A stretch of DNA of 64,000 nt from positions 62,001 through 126,000 of the forward strand of contig JAXGGA010001139.1 in assembly GCA_038373865.1 (NCBI GenBank). The letters are read 5' to 3'. Of this stretch, positions 36,425 through 47,840 are shown piece by piece. Within the stretch, counting starts at the first letter, position 1; every line of letters begins with the position of its first letter. The position numbers and the translations under genes are program-made. The notes under the pieces are model-generated. The model was not told the origin of the DNA. It was given only the letters and a program-made list of their open reading frames with translations, and did not search any database. The stretch comes from Uloborus plumipes (Eukaryota > Arthropoda > Arachnida > Araneae > Uloboridae).

Positions 36425-37645
36425 GGAGGTCACGGGAGGTCATTGGTTGCACTTAAATGTTCCCAAGGGGGTGTTTTATTCCTTTATGGGGTGAATCAGT
36501 ATTAATATCAAAGCAGACTTAAGAGATAAATTGGCGCTACCACTTGGCGATATATCGCCAAGCTTTTGGTAGCCAAGTCCTTGTCGCCAACTTGGTGACC
36601 TATCGCCAAATTGGCCACAAATTTGGCGAAAAAATTATTTTATGAGTTTGGGTTCAATTTAGCGCTATTGGCGGTATTTTGCGAAAAATCTACTGAATGA
36701 TGCTAAAATCGGCGATATTTAGAAAATGAATCGTTGTAAATCATTTTTTGCATTGTTTCGTGGCACATTAGGGCGTAAATGTTTGAATTGTTTCTTGCTC
36801 ATTCCAAGCACTATTTTAACACTTAAGGCATCTACTAAGAAATTTACACATAAAAGGAAGTAGTGTGGGGTGCATACCAGATTTTTTTCTTTCAAATAAA
36901 GTTTCTCTCCACTAGCAGACAATATTTTTCGCGATATCAAAGATACACAAGCCAAACTTGACAGACGACAAACAAAAATGCAACAATGAAATGATTTTAC
37001 TTATTGTTTTGTTTTCTTTTAATTACAGTTGCTTTCATACTAACAGGCGATAGTTTTCGCAGTTTAATCTCTAGCTGTTGCATTTTTAATAGCACTATGA
37101 AAAAAAATCGTCAGCACAACAAGCGCTCTTTTTCTCAAAGTGATTTCTTGTTTTGATGCAAAGTACAAAGCATTAGCTGATTTGTAGTTATTTTAAAACA
37201 TCTGGTGTGAACGCCACACTAATTCCTTTTACGTTTAAATTCCATAATAAATGCCTCAAGTGTTAAAATAGTGCACTAGAGTGACCAAGATAACAACTCA
37301 AATATTTACACCCCCAGTTTGTAACGAATCAATGCAAAATAATGTTTTACAATGATTTATTTTCTAAATGTCGCCGATTTTAACATGATTCAGTGAATTT
37401 TTCGCAAAATGTACCCAATAACGCCAAATTGAATCCAAATTTAAAAAAAAAAAAATCATTTTTTCGCGAAATTTGTAGCCAACTTTGCGGCAAACACTTT
37501 ACGACCAAAAGTTTGGCGATATATCGCCAAGTAGTTGCATTAAATCATATCACTCAATCTGCATTGAAATTAACATTGATTTACCCCACAAAGGGGTAAA
37601 AGACCCCCTTGGGAACATTCGAATGCAACCACAAGGAGAGGTGCA
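36425..37645. repeat. Inverted repeat, ~450-bp arms, inside the 2.4-kb element
   Basis: The left arm (about 36425-36885) with 'aatgttcccaaggggg' and 'cttggcgatatatcgccaag' is mirrored by the right arm (about 37195-37645). Similarity is roughly 80 per cent by eye, so it is older than the foldback MITEs. The spacer of about 300 bp is not coding. The motif 'ttggcgatatatcgccaa' is itself palindromic and occurs in both arms. Confidence 0.75.
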
Positions 37646-38022
37646 CAACTAGACCGCCCTCAGAGCCTACATACCAAACTAGAAGCTCCTACGGCAAAAA
37701 GTTTTTGAGTTATGCGGCAGGCATACATACATACATACGCACATACATTCAAACATACATACGCATATACATACAAACATACATACGCACATACATACGT
37801 ACATACAGACGTCAAGAGAAAACTCGTCGTAATTAACTGGGGCATGGTCGAAAAGGAAATTTCGGCTGTTTATATGTTAGTAGGTACATATGCACGTACT
37901 GATAGGTCGAAAAAACTACTCAACATTCATTCGGGGGTGAGCAAAATCAAAATTTAGACCAAATTTTGAGTGAAATTTTTTTCGTGATCACAACACTTCC
38001 TTTACTAAGTAAAAGGAAGTAA
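37600..38022 (+). repeat. Retroposon-like tail with CATA microsatellite
   Basis: It contains 'gaatgcaaccacaaggagag', 'gagttatgcggcaggc', a (CATA/CGCA)n tract (37726-37806), 'aaaactcgtcgtaattaact' and 'cattcgggggtgagcaaaat', and ends 'aaaaggaagtaaaaa'. From memory, not a search, this order resembles a sequence common in arthropod genomes. Ending in a simple A-rich tail suggests a LINE 3' region or SINE. It overlaps the right edge of the inverted repeat. Confidence 0.45.
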
Positions 38023-38878
38023 AAATGGCTGAAGAATCATCAAGTTTTACTTCATATTTTGCATCGTACAATAGTTTCATTATATTTTTTAATTATATTT
38101 CGCGTTCGTTTATATTAAATCTATATCAAGTGGGTACGCGGTATTTATGTATATTTTTAAATAAAACATATCATTCACAATGCAATAATATATTTCGTAA
38201 TAACATATCTACTCCGCATGTAGTCGAATATGTAAATACTGGACATTTAGTAGCATACTGTGCAGTTACTGCCGACTGCCAGTCAATTCCGCATGACAAT
38301 TAGAGTGAAGAGGGCAGGTAAACGGCAGTATCTGCTTTACCTCTCTCTGCGCTTGCAAAATCAAAATTCCATCGATTACCCAAAAAATATATCGGTATAA
38401 ACATATAGTATCGCCTATGTTCGAAGTTCAATGTTTCATAGATGTTTGTGGGAAATCAAAAACGCGTTTCTTTAAATATCTCGAAAACTCATTTTTGCAG
38501 ATACTGCCGTTTACCTGCCCACGGCAGATTTCATGACGTCATCGAGAGATCACTTAAGGGACCGTATGCGAAATCCTTCAAAATCTTGATTTTTCAAAAC
38601 GTCATAACTCGGTCAATTTTTGTGGTAGAAGAGTGATTTTTTTTTAGTTTTAAACGTTACAGTGTCAAGAATGTTTAACTTAATATGATTGATAGAACTG
38701 GGGGGCTGTATAAAAATTTAAATTTCGTAACTCTTTCAAAATTTGATTTTTTGAAAAACATTGAATGGACCCAAAATTCCTTTCGTAATTTGGAGATTTT
38801 TTCCTAAATAAACTCTATGCTTATCTCTAACGGTTTAGAAATTAGCTATTGGTCCACGATTGGAGTGGACACCCTGTA

Positions 38879-39855
38879 TATTAAAGAGCCAGAGGCCTTG
38901 AATTGTCACTCGAAAACGTTGCCAGCTCTTACTGTCTAAATTTTTTTCGTGCGACCTACGCCGCATCTGCGCACGCGCCAAGTCTCTTCTGACTCTCTCG
39001 AAATAGGGGGGGAAATGCAACAACGAAGTAGCAAGCGAACAAAAGCTGAAGTCATCGGGAAGTGTGCATCCTAAACCTATCTCCCCCTTTTCAAATGGAA
39101 GCGTTTGTGGCAACCAGGTGCACAATACGCAAACATACAGTGGACTATTGAGTCACGGAGCATCAGGTTAATACATTTAGGAAAAAAAAAAAAACATTTT
39201 AAGATTGTTTTCTATTTGAAAAAAAAAATGTGTCAGCATACGGCACTATTCCATAGCAAAACAGCAATTACATAGAATTTTGTTTTGATACGAATAAAAT
39301 TAGTGGAAAAAGCTTTAAAACCCGCATGATGCAAAACTCATATCAACTATGACCAGTCTCCCCTACTATACGTTTTGAAGTATAATCTAGGAATCTTGCG
39401 TGCTGGACAAAATGTCTGCAATTTCGTGGAATTTTCCTAAAGTTCTAGGCGCCATTTAAATGGCATGTATTTAAATGCACAAGTTTATCAGTTTGAATTC
39501 AACTGCTTGTAGAGAAGGGCGAAAGTAGACACATTCATTCCATCTCAGCGCTTACCAATTTAAACGTGATTCACAAGACATTTCGGCAATCAACTCCCTA
39601 ATTACGCGAAAATATCTAAAACATCACGTCCTTTCAAGGAATCGTGGAGAGATGAATTTAAGCACCTTTCTCCGAGTGCTAAATTATCATTTCGTTAAAA
39701 ATAAAAGACAAATTTGTATTTCAAATAACGTTAGAGTCAAGAAGATATTTCTTGGCGATTCACGATTTTACACAGTGGTTGGTATGGTTAATTAAATATT
39801 TACTGCCCCTTCCTGAAAATCTGACTCATGCTTCTATGGCTTGGATCTTGAAAAT
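38879..39855. other. No gene seen
   Basis: A GC-richer patch lies at 38930-39125. The open frame across it on the minus strand runs into the foldback TIR and has no recognisable domain. The rest is AT-rich. Confidence 0.4.
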
Positions 39856-39863
39856 CACAGAGT

Positions 39864-42306
39864 AGTCCAGGCTAGAAGGGCATATACCTAAAATTTTTAG
39901 ATATATGACATTTTTTGGTGGTTTCTATATGAATTTGACCTGCTGATTCCGAATCCGTTGAGTGCCAGACGCTAAACCTTGAGCATTTTTGTCAAAATGG
40001 CGAAATCCAATATGGCTGCTGTAAAAGGTATGAAGCAAATTAATGGAATCGTGCGTGCAATGAAACATTTTATACACTTAAAAATGATTGTACTCTTTAG
40101 TCAAAATATAATTCTTTGAAAATTAATATTTATGAAAAGTATACGAATAAAAAAATTATCAAAATGGTAAAATTCAAGATGTCAACCTAAAAAGTTGTAA
40201 GGTTTGATTTTCAGGTATAAATCATTTTTTAAACCGTAAATTACATGAAAATAGAATGTTTTAACAAAGATAAATGTTTAAAATGATATGCAGGGAGCAT
40301 AAAAAATGTGATTTAGTCTAAAAATAACACAGTTAAAATATTTAGAAACATTCCAAACTTAAGTTTCGGGATTTTTCCGGTTTAAACCAATTTCCTGCAA
40401 GAAACAAGTTGCTTTTGCGAAAAAGTTTCCCATATTGATACGAGTTGCATAAATGCGAACTTCTCACTGGTGTGAAACGTATTTTTAGCTACCAGTTGGA
40501 AGGTATATCTAACGTGTTTGTTTAGTGTTTCGCCTTCAGCTGGATTATGGGTTGTCCAGATTGACTTCACCCAAGTAAGGGTACGTGCAATCTCTCGATA
40601 TTGTAGTTTTGGATGAATTAAAAAATAATTTGCTTGAGACCACGTTTTGTCATATGCATGCCACTGTTTCTTGCTAAATTTACCCGAGTTCTCTGCACTT
40701 AACGTTCAATCAATACTTTACGCTTAAGTCTATATCACATCAAGAAAGGAGAAAAACAAACTAAACACATTTTTGTAGAGATGGTAGGTATAGTGATTTA
40801 TTTGTACTGTCATTTGAAGTAGTAAAATAAAAAAGGGCTTTCTGTTAAAATAAAGCATCAAAATAGAAAACTTTCAATTTTTTTTAGTTAAGTAGTAACA
40901 ATTTTTTGTTCTGCTGTCTCTCAGGCATTTTTAAAATTACTGCAAAATATTTAATGAATCTACCAGATAAGTCTCAAGACTTTTTTCTCCTTTTTAGTTT
41001 TGTAACAATCTTTTGTTCGGTTGATTCGCAGACGCTTCTAAAGTTATCACAAAACATCTATCGAATATATCTCATTAGCCCTAAGCATTTTTTCGCTTTT
41101 TAATTGGGAAAAAATAATTTTTTGTAGTGCTGTTTCTCATACGATGCTATTATTACCGGAAAATATGTTTTTTATTTGTCTGATATGTTTTAAGCCAATT
41201 TCTCTCTTCACAATTTCACTGTAAAAACAGAGCGAAACACTCCTGGAAAATAATGGGCAGTTATAGGCTTAACTTCTGCCAGTAATATACCTGGAAGAAA
41301 TCAGGAAAGTTTCCTGCTGAAGTCAGAAACCTTGCTAAAGAATTTATAACGCTTCCAAACAAAAGTCAGTCACTTTACGGCAATAAATCGGAAACTTTCG
41401 AAAAACTCTTAGATAGGTTGATGGTAGCAGTTCGGCACTTTTCTGGCTTACCAGGAAAGCTCCTGGAGCAGTTTAACAAATATGGCTACTGCTAAAGCAG
41501 AAATTTCAACCAAATATCTGAGCCACTAATTTGTTTGCAATTCATCCAAAACTACAATATCGAGAGATTGCACATACCCTTACTTGGATGAAGTCAATCT
41601 GGACAATCCATTATCGAGCTGAAGGCGAAACACTAAACAAACACGTTGGATATACCTTCCAACTGGTAGCTAAAAATACGTTTCATACCAGTGAGAAGTT
41701 CACATTCATGCAACTAGTATCAATATGGGAAACTTTTTTGCAAAAGAAACTTGTTTCTTGCAGGAAATTGCTTGAAACCAGAAAAATCCCGAAACTTAAG
41801 TTTGGAATGTTTCTAAATATTTTTACAGTGTTATTTTTAAGCTAAATCACATTTTTATGCTCCCTGCATAGCATTTTAAACGTTTATCTTTGTTAAAACA
41901 TTCTATTTTCATGTAAATTACGGTTTAAAAAATGATTTATACCTGAAAATCGAACCTTATAACTTTTTAGTCTCACATCTTGAATTTTACCATTTTGATA
42001 ATTTTTTTATTCGTATACTTTTCATAAATATTAATTTTCAATAGAATTATATTTTGACTAAAGAGTACAATCATTTTTAAGTGTATAAAATGTTTCATTG
42101 CGCGCACAATTCCATTAATTTGTTTCGTACCTTTTACAGCAGCCATATTGGATTTCGCCATTTTGACAAAAATGCTCAAGGTTTAGCGTCTGGCACTCAA
42201 CGGATTCGGAATCAGCAGGTCAAATTCATATAGAAACCACCAAAAAATGTCATATATGTAAAAATTTTAGGTTTGATGACATTTCAATGGACACTAGCCT
42301 GGACTA
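39864..42306. mobile_element. Giant foldback element, ~770-bp arms, ~910-bp loop
   Basis: The left arm (39864-40626) and right arm (41538-42306) are inverted copies at about 90 per cent by eye, from TAGTCCAGGCTAG at the outer ends to 'ttttggatgaatt' at the inner ends. 'gag' flanks both outer ends, a possible 3-bp duplication; TA with GTCCAGG ends is the alternative. Open frames in the arms are mirror images and show no known domain. The loop contains a degenerate ~125-bp tandem repeat (40878-41190). Confidence 0.85.
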
Positions 42307-42520
42307 GAGTGGCAAATTCAAATACTAATGTTACACACAGTTCGGCTTCAGAAACATTTTTCAAATCATATTTAGCTGCTGTGTTGATATTAATAGTATG
42401 AATATCATTCTTAGCATTTATTTTAAAGTTGGATGTTTACTAAAACAACTGCCAAAATTAACTTGTATTTATTTATGGAATAAAAGATTCCTTAATTGAA
42501 AGAGAAAAGAGCATTTAGAA

Positions 42521-42884
42521 CAGCGTTTCCCAAGCTGCGGTACACATACTATTGGTGCTACGTGGGTTGCCAGTTGATGGTACGCGAAGAAAATAATGAT
42601 TGGGAAAAAATAAATAAATGTCATTGAAATTATTTTTGCAAAAATTCGAGAAAATAATGTGTCACAGTGAATTTATAATTCATGACATTTATGCGTGTTT
42701 CAATGGAATTTGCCTCATTGTGTAATGCGCATAAATGGTCACGCTGCGAAATGTATGATAAGATTAAATAAATACTCTTGCAATACCAAAGTTCACGAAA
42801 TACAATAAATTTTACGAAGTGGTACAATTTAACACGATGTGCAACCAAGTGGTGCGTAAGTCAAAAAAAGGTTGGGCAGCACTG
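42521..42884. mobile_element. hAT-type MITE (364 bp)
   Basis: The left end CAGCGTTTCCCAAGCTGCGG and the right end, read inverted, CAGTGCTGCCCAACC are typical hAT termini. The flanks ATTTAGAA (42513-42520) and ATTAGGAA (42885-42892) are an imperfect 8-bp duplication. No transposase. Confidence 0.75.
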
Positions 42885-42892
42885 ATTAGGAA

Positions 42893-43125
42893 CATTTACT
42901 TCCAGTAGCTTAGTGACAGCGCCTCTGCTTCTTTCATCTCTTCAGTGGATCGATAACACAAGTATCGCACATGGCTGGGAATTAAACCCGAAAGTTCCAC
43001 TTTGCACGTTTGGCCTATCCCCTTACCAGAACATATGCCTTGCACCACAGAGTCATCGCTCAAGAAAAATGTCTGAGGTGGACACAGTGGGCCTTGGTTC
43101 CCGTTTGATGTTGCGCTACTGAATT
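42893..43125 (-). mobile_element. tRNA-derived SINE-like unit
   Basis: GC-richer than its surroundings. On the minus strand, an A-box-like TGGTAAGGGGATAGG (about 43017-43031) is followed about 30 bases later by a strong T-arm/B-box word CGGGTTTAATTCCC (about 42978-42991). Spacing and order fit a tRNA-type Pol III promoter. Its limits are uncertain. The 69-codon frame on the plus strand has no recognisable motif. Confidence 0.45.
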
Positions 43126-43338
43126 TTGTCTAGTGATTTTTTTTATGAAATAGAAGATATTTTACATAACATGAAAAATAGATGATCATTCAAAAGATGT
43201 GTGAAGCCATCAGTGTGTCTGGTAATTCACCTGCGAAACTATTCCCATCTAATATTTTCGAGTTCCAATGAGAAAAATCAGAATTATTTAATAACATAGA
43301 TTAGGTAGCTTTTCAGCTACTTTAATTTGCAAGTCTAA

Positions 43339-44580
43339 CCCATATTGGACCGTCATCCTATAAACAGGACAGCTGAAATAAATAGGTGTAAATAGCAAAT
43401 AAAGCGACCGATTTATTTAAACTTTGTGGGAAACCATTTTGGATGAATATGTGCATAATATGCAACCAAAAAATTGACAAATAAAGTAAAATTAAGTTGA
43501 AAACTAAATTTTAAAAATATTACTTAAAAAACATGATTTTTTTAATAATTAATTTAAAATTAAACATTAAAGTTTAAAAATTAATGTATGGAATTATTTT
43601 TAGAGTAGAAGGATAGTGCTATTGATATGAATAAAAATATTTATTTTTTATAGATTTATATAGCGAATTATGCAGGTGTCCTAAAAACAGGTCAACAGTC
43701 CAATACCTACCCTTATTTTCAACTGATTCAAATTCCAACATGGAATGTTGCCCCTAGCACGGTTGAGTGGTTATATTTTAAAAAAGGGTGTCATCTTGAC
43801 TTCCAAAGTGCATCATGGAAGCATTTCTGCTTTTTCTGATACTATTTTATTTTCAAAAATCTGATAAGAAAGGGTAAAAAATTAAAAAAAAAAAATGCAA
43901 CTAAAAAAAAGAAAGAAAGAAATCCCCACCACAAAATATAACAAAACAAGGTCAAGTGGGTGGAGTTTTCCAGTGGAAGGGCTGTCGATTGATTTACAGA
44001 CTTCCCTCATGGTGTTATTTTGTACATCTAAAGATTTACATTACACCTGTTCTCTTTGGGGGGAACCATTCTAATTTTCAGAATTCCTCTTAGATTGGAG
44101 TGTATCATTTGCTGTTTATTCAGGGCCGCCATTACAGGTTTTTCCATGGGGGTGGGGGTGGGGGTCTCAAAGGGTGCAAAAACAATGCAATTTCATCGGA
44201 AAACTACAAAAACCACGCCCACTTATATGTAAATACATTGATTTCTCAAAGCCAGAGGGGGGTCAATTGACCCCCCTGACCCCCCTAAATGACGGGCCTG
44301 TGTTTAGGTTGCTTTATATGCCGAAAATGCAATGTTGGACATCGTTTGGACTGCTTTCTAAAGTTTCACTCTTAATTATTGTTCCAGGGTAGTAAGTTAA
44401 AATTTTGAAATTTAGATAGCGTATTGGACCGTTGTCCTATTTATAGGACAGCCTGTATTTAAAAAAATAAAATAATAATTTCAAACTTTTTGTTTTATAT
44501 GTCTAGGCACCTCTTAGTTATAACATAAATGTAATTTTATATTTTTTTGATGACACGTTCTATAAGTGGTCCAATATGGG
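43339..44580. mobile_element. CCC...GGG element flanked by CTAA (piggyBac-like candidate, 1242 bp)
   Basis: The perfect 13-bp ends CCCATATTGGACC / GGTCCAATATGGG are flanked by CTAA on both sides (43335-43338 and 44581-44584). CCC-starting TIRs with a 4-bp duplication suggest piggyBac, which prefers TTAA but can use near variants; mutation of both flanks is less likely. A second copy of ATTGGACCGT.GTCCTAT with the palindrome TCCTATTTATAGGA lies inside the right end (44424-44455). No transposase. A hAT MITE is nested within. Confidence 0.6.
44121..44300. mobile_element. hAT-type MITE (180 bp) nested in the CTAA-flanked element
   Basis: Ends CAGGGCCGCCATTACAG and CTAAATGACGGGCCTG are inverted. 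The flanks TGTTTATT (44113-44120) and TGTTTAGG (44301-44308) form an 8-bp duplication with two differences. It contains a G-rich tract and a palindromic GGGGGGTCAATTGACCCCCC. Confidence 0.75.
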
Positions 44581-44584
44581 CTAA

Positions 44585-47370
44585 TGTGTAGCATTATTTG
44601 TTATTGAAATCAACAGTTCCTCTGTTTTCGACGGTTGGAATTTGAAAATAAAATACAAAATTATTTATCTACCTTTTGCCTTGTAGTAATGGAACTTCTA
44701 ATCTTATCGAAGTTTTTAACAACAGTTACGGCATCAAAAAATTGATTAAATAGTTTTCCGTCAAGAATTTATAGAAATTCTTAGATGGAAAAGTGCTGCA
44801 GAGTTATATTTGATGAAACTGTGATGCTCAATGAAAGAAGATAATCCGACGCTTCCTAATGGCTTTTAGATGTATATCCTTCTCATTTCCTAATGGCTTT
44901 TAGGTTCTGACAGAACATTAAGACAACTGATTTGTACTGTGATAGTCCATGATAAAAACCCAGCAAATTCCAAATGTCTAATTGGAGGTTTTCAAGGCTT
45001 CTTCCGAGTTTATAAAAGTTCCCAAAACTTAATTTATAGAAAAAGGCTAGTGCAAGTTTGGTCGGAAAAGTTTATGGCCATAGAGGTTTACATTCTAAAT
45101 TAATCTAACTGCATCATTTTTTTTTCAAGTAAAGAAATCAGTTTCTCTTCCAAAGAATTAGACATTTTTTATGGAGAACCTTAGAGCTTTAGAAAACTTT
45201 GTCATAGCAGAGCGTTAACGCAGTAATTCGTGCATACAAGAGCTGTTAGATTAGTGTCTGGACTTTTTTTTAATGTAAAAACCTGATATGAACCAAGCCC
45301 GCGTGCATGAACCTTTGTGCGCATGCGTGAAACTTTTCCCATCTATCAATGACGTCAGCTGCTACGTCAAATTTTGCTAAAATCTGAGAGACAGCAGAGA
45401 CAAGTAGCTTTGCACGTTTCTCACACTTGATTTAGATCAAAAGTCTCCTTACTCTCTTGATTTTACCCTTTGAGACTTTTATCTGTTTCCCAAATTCATA
45501 GGGCTGTTGTACATTGTTCTACGTCTTTGGGGGAAAAGTATAGCATGAGAATACATTTCTTTAACGCTTTCCTCAAAATCTCAGTTGGTAGCTACTTTCC
45601 AACTTGAAAACGTTGATCATCATCAAATCACTTAGAATCAGGTACAATTTGCTTCCAAACAAAAGTTTTTTTTTAATTTATTTATGCATTAATTTGATTT
45701 TGAATGTGTGCTCCTCACAGACAGTTTCAATTGATTTGTTGTCTCTTTAAACTCTGTGTGTTTATTATTTCCAAAGCTGTAAAACTTTTACCGGTTTCCT
45801 TCTGCAAATGGGCTTTTTTCTCTTTTAGCGTCCTTCAGAGCTTTTTTACTTATTTTAGGTTATTTGTGCAGGAAATAATGGGCTTATAATGGAAGCTTTT
45901 ATATGTTTAAAAAGAGGAAGTGTACTTGAGTTGTCTTGTTCTAAATCGAAGAAACAGTCTCCCTTGTTGTCGAGATCTTAGATGTTGACGCCGCTTCTTC
46001 AACTGCATTATTTGAAATCAGCGAAGCAGAATGAACTTCTGGGATTCATTTACTCAAACTTCTTTCTCTGGAATAAACAAGCCACTTTTGCTTAACTCCT
46101 AAACAAACTTTACTGAAGGAAGTTCTTCGGACAAAAGATGTGTTTTGGTTTTTGATTTTATTATTTTGCACTATAGGTTTATTAATGGGCAATTACGTGC
46201 AAGTGTATTGAGAAGCGTTGGAAAAATCAAGTTGCAGCAATGAGTCTGTTTTGCATATCTTTTGGTTTAAAAATGTTAGAAATTTATTATTTATACTATT
46301 TTTTTGTCAAGAATGTAGTATTTTTAGTTTTGGCAGCACTTTGGAAATAGAATATTAACCTTTTGGTGAAGCAAATGATCAATCTTTCAACGTTGGTAAG
46401 TTCCATTTTTTCTTTAGATAACTGTTTTAAAGGAAGAATATTGATTACTGCACTTTAATTCAATATTGTGAATTGCTAAAACGAATGTTTTCACTTAAAT
46501 TAAGTGATTTATGTAAACTTCAAAAATGCACATTTCTATGTAACATAAGTAACCAAAAACATGTTAAAGGTCATGATGTGCATAATGAAAGGGCAATGCA
46601 ATATTAACAATGCTATATTTTCTATCTTATAAGTGTGTATTAAGCAAATAGTTAAAGTTTTTCTTAAAATAATATTTATTTAATTTTTTGTGCTACAATC
46701 AAAACGTGTAACGTCAGTTACCGACATATGCAGGTAATATAAGTTACCTAAGTAGAACTTAAATACTTGTGTTTATAAAGAAAGTAAATTGTGAAGTAAA
46801 CCTATGTTGTTAGTAGAAGGGGGTAATTCATTCAAGAATTCTTTTAACTGTACTGTATTTACTTAATTTAAATTAATTGTATTTATTAAAATGTCTCTAT
46901 TTGTTAATAAGATTACAATACAACTCTATTGTAAATAACATGTTTTTTTTTAGCTTTTAAGATACTATCTCAAAACAATATCACTGCATTCGGAATATTT
47001 ATCATGTAATTTACTATAAATTATTCAAAAGTTACTTCGAAAAGTTTTAAAATATGTTTTGGAAAAAAACAAATATTTCATCTCTTACAGGTGATATATA
47101 TTTTGTTCTGCATTAAAATGCCACTGAACTATGCAGAAAAGATGCGCTGTAAAAGGGGTATGAGAAAAGTCATGTAACTACTAAAGATTTAGTTTCAATT
47201 CTAGTCACTCATGTTGTCCACAAAAATCATCATGTTCTTAAAACAAGCAGATGCTCAGAAGTTGCGACTTGGCTTAAGTTTTTCTCTGCAGAAAGACGCG
47301 CTGTAAAAGGGGAAATGTGAAAAATCATGTGGATATTACAGATTTCTAAATGAAAGTCACTATTGATGGT
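44585..47370. other. No gene seen
   Basis: AT-rich; short duplications ('tttcctaatggcttttag' at about 44852 and 44886) and chance frames only. Confidence 0.45.
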
Positions 47371-47399
47371 ATTGAAATATATTAGAAAAAGCAAAATTT

Positions 47400-47838
47400 A
47401 TCAAAACTATTTTCTGAGGATCCGCGCATTGACAATAACCATTTAAGAACTAGAAATGGACAAACTGTGGGGTTTCGTTTAGTTAAGTATCTCAAGGAAC
47501 AAGAAGAAAAAACAGAGATAAAAGCTGGTGAATGGTGTGATGAAGTATGAAAATACATTGTATCCTTGGTTGTGATGATTATTGAAGAAAACGAGTGCAA
47601 AGTAAAAGTAATGGATGCTGTTGGAATCTATTATAAATGGCCAGAAACGACATATGAAATTAATTATAAGAAAGAAAACGTGAGTCGAAAAATTGAACTA
47701 CCTGAACTTGTTAATAACAGCGACCAGTATGCATTCAAAAATCTTACGTTATGTAGAAGTTTTGATTGGTCGTTGTTTTTGGTATTAATTTTTTATAAAT
47801 TTCATTCAAAATTGTTAATTCTCAATATTTTGATGTAA
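47400..47838 (+). pseudogene. Decayed coding fragment of an unidentified protein
   Basis: A frame read through one TGA (near 47549) gives 'KAGEWCDEV', stop, 'KYIVSLVVMIIEENECKVKV' and 'MDAVGIYYKWPETTYEINYK'. Codon-like composition and the pattern of alternating basic and aromatic residues look like real decayed protein. It resembles the short C-terminal 'vMh..G..WKWP...D...Y' module that I associate with uncharacterised arthropod proteins linked to transposons (recalled, not checked). The start is not defined. Nearby 'taacgtaagttac' words (46706, 48071, 48250) may belong to the same element. Confidence 0.4.
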
Positions 47839-47840
47839 AC

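Larger units (their letters stand above)
36117..38527. mobile_element. DNA element with CTGCCGTGGGCAGG ends, 4-bp target duplication (2411 bp)
   Basis: TIRs CTGCCGTGGGCAGGTAAA at both ends are flanked by ATTT (36113-36116 and 38528-38531); the empty site is seen in copy 1. Internal copies of GGGCAGGTAAACGGCAGTAT lie at about 36293 and 38313 and look like subterminal transposase-binding repeats. No transposase was recognised. The 4-bp duplication is unlike Tc1, hAT or piggyBac; I do not assign a superfamily. A 92-codon frame at 38025-38303 has no recognisable motif. Confidence 0.8.
35811..38876. mobile_element. Foldback MITE, CAGGGTGTCC family, copy 2, split by a 2.4-kb insertion
   Basis: Ends CAGGGTGTCC...GGACACCCTG abut TA on both sides. 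The two halves are 35811-36116 and 38528-38876. Subtracting the 2411-bp insertion and one 4-bp duplication leaves 651 bp, exactly the length of copy 1. The central region is in the opposite orientation to copy 1, as expected for a near-palindrome. Confidence 0.92.

Noticed and set aside
38835..39125. 96-codon minus-strand frame in a GC-richer patch
   Set aside because: It extends into the terminal repeat of the foldback MITE and shows no motif.
41531..41845. 104-codon frame in the arm of the giant foldback, with a mirrored frame at 40382-40570
   Set aside because: The mirror copy is shorter and broken, and no domain is recognisable; both could be chance within duplicated arms.
42913..43122. 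69-codon frame as a host exon
   Set aside because: The segment shows tRNA-type promoter boxes on the other strand and is better explained as a SINE-like unit.
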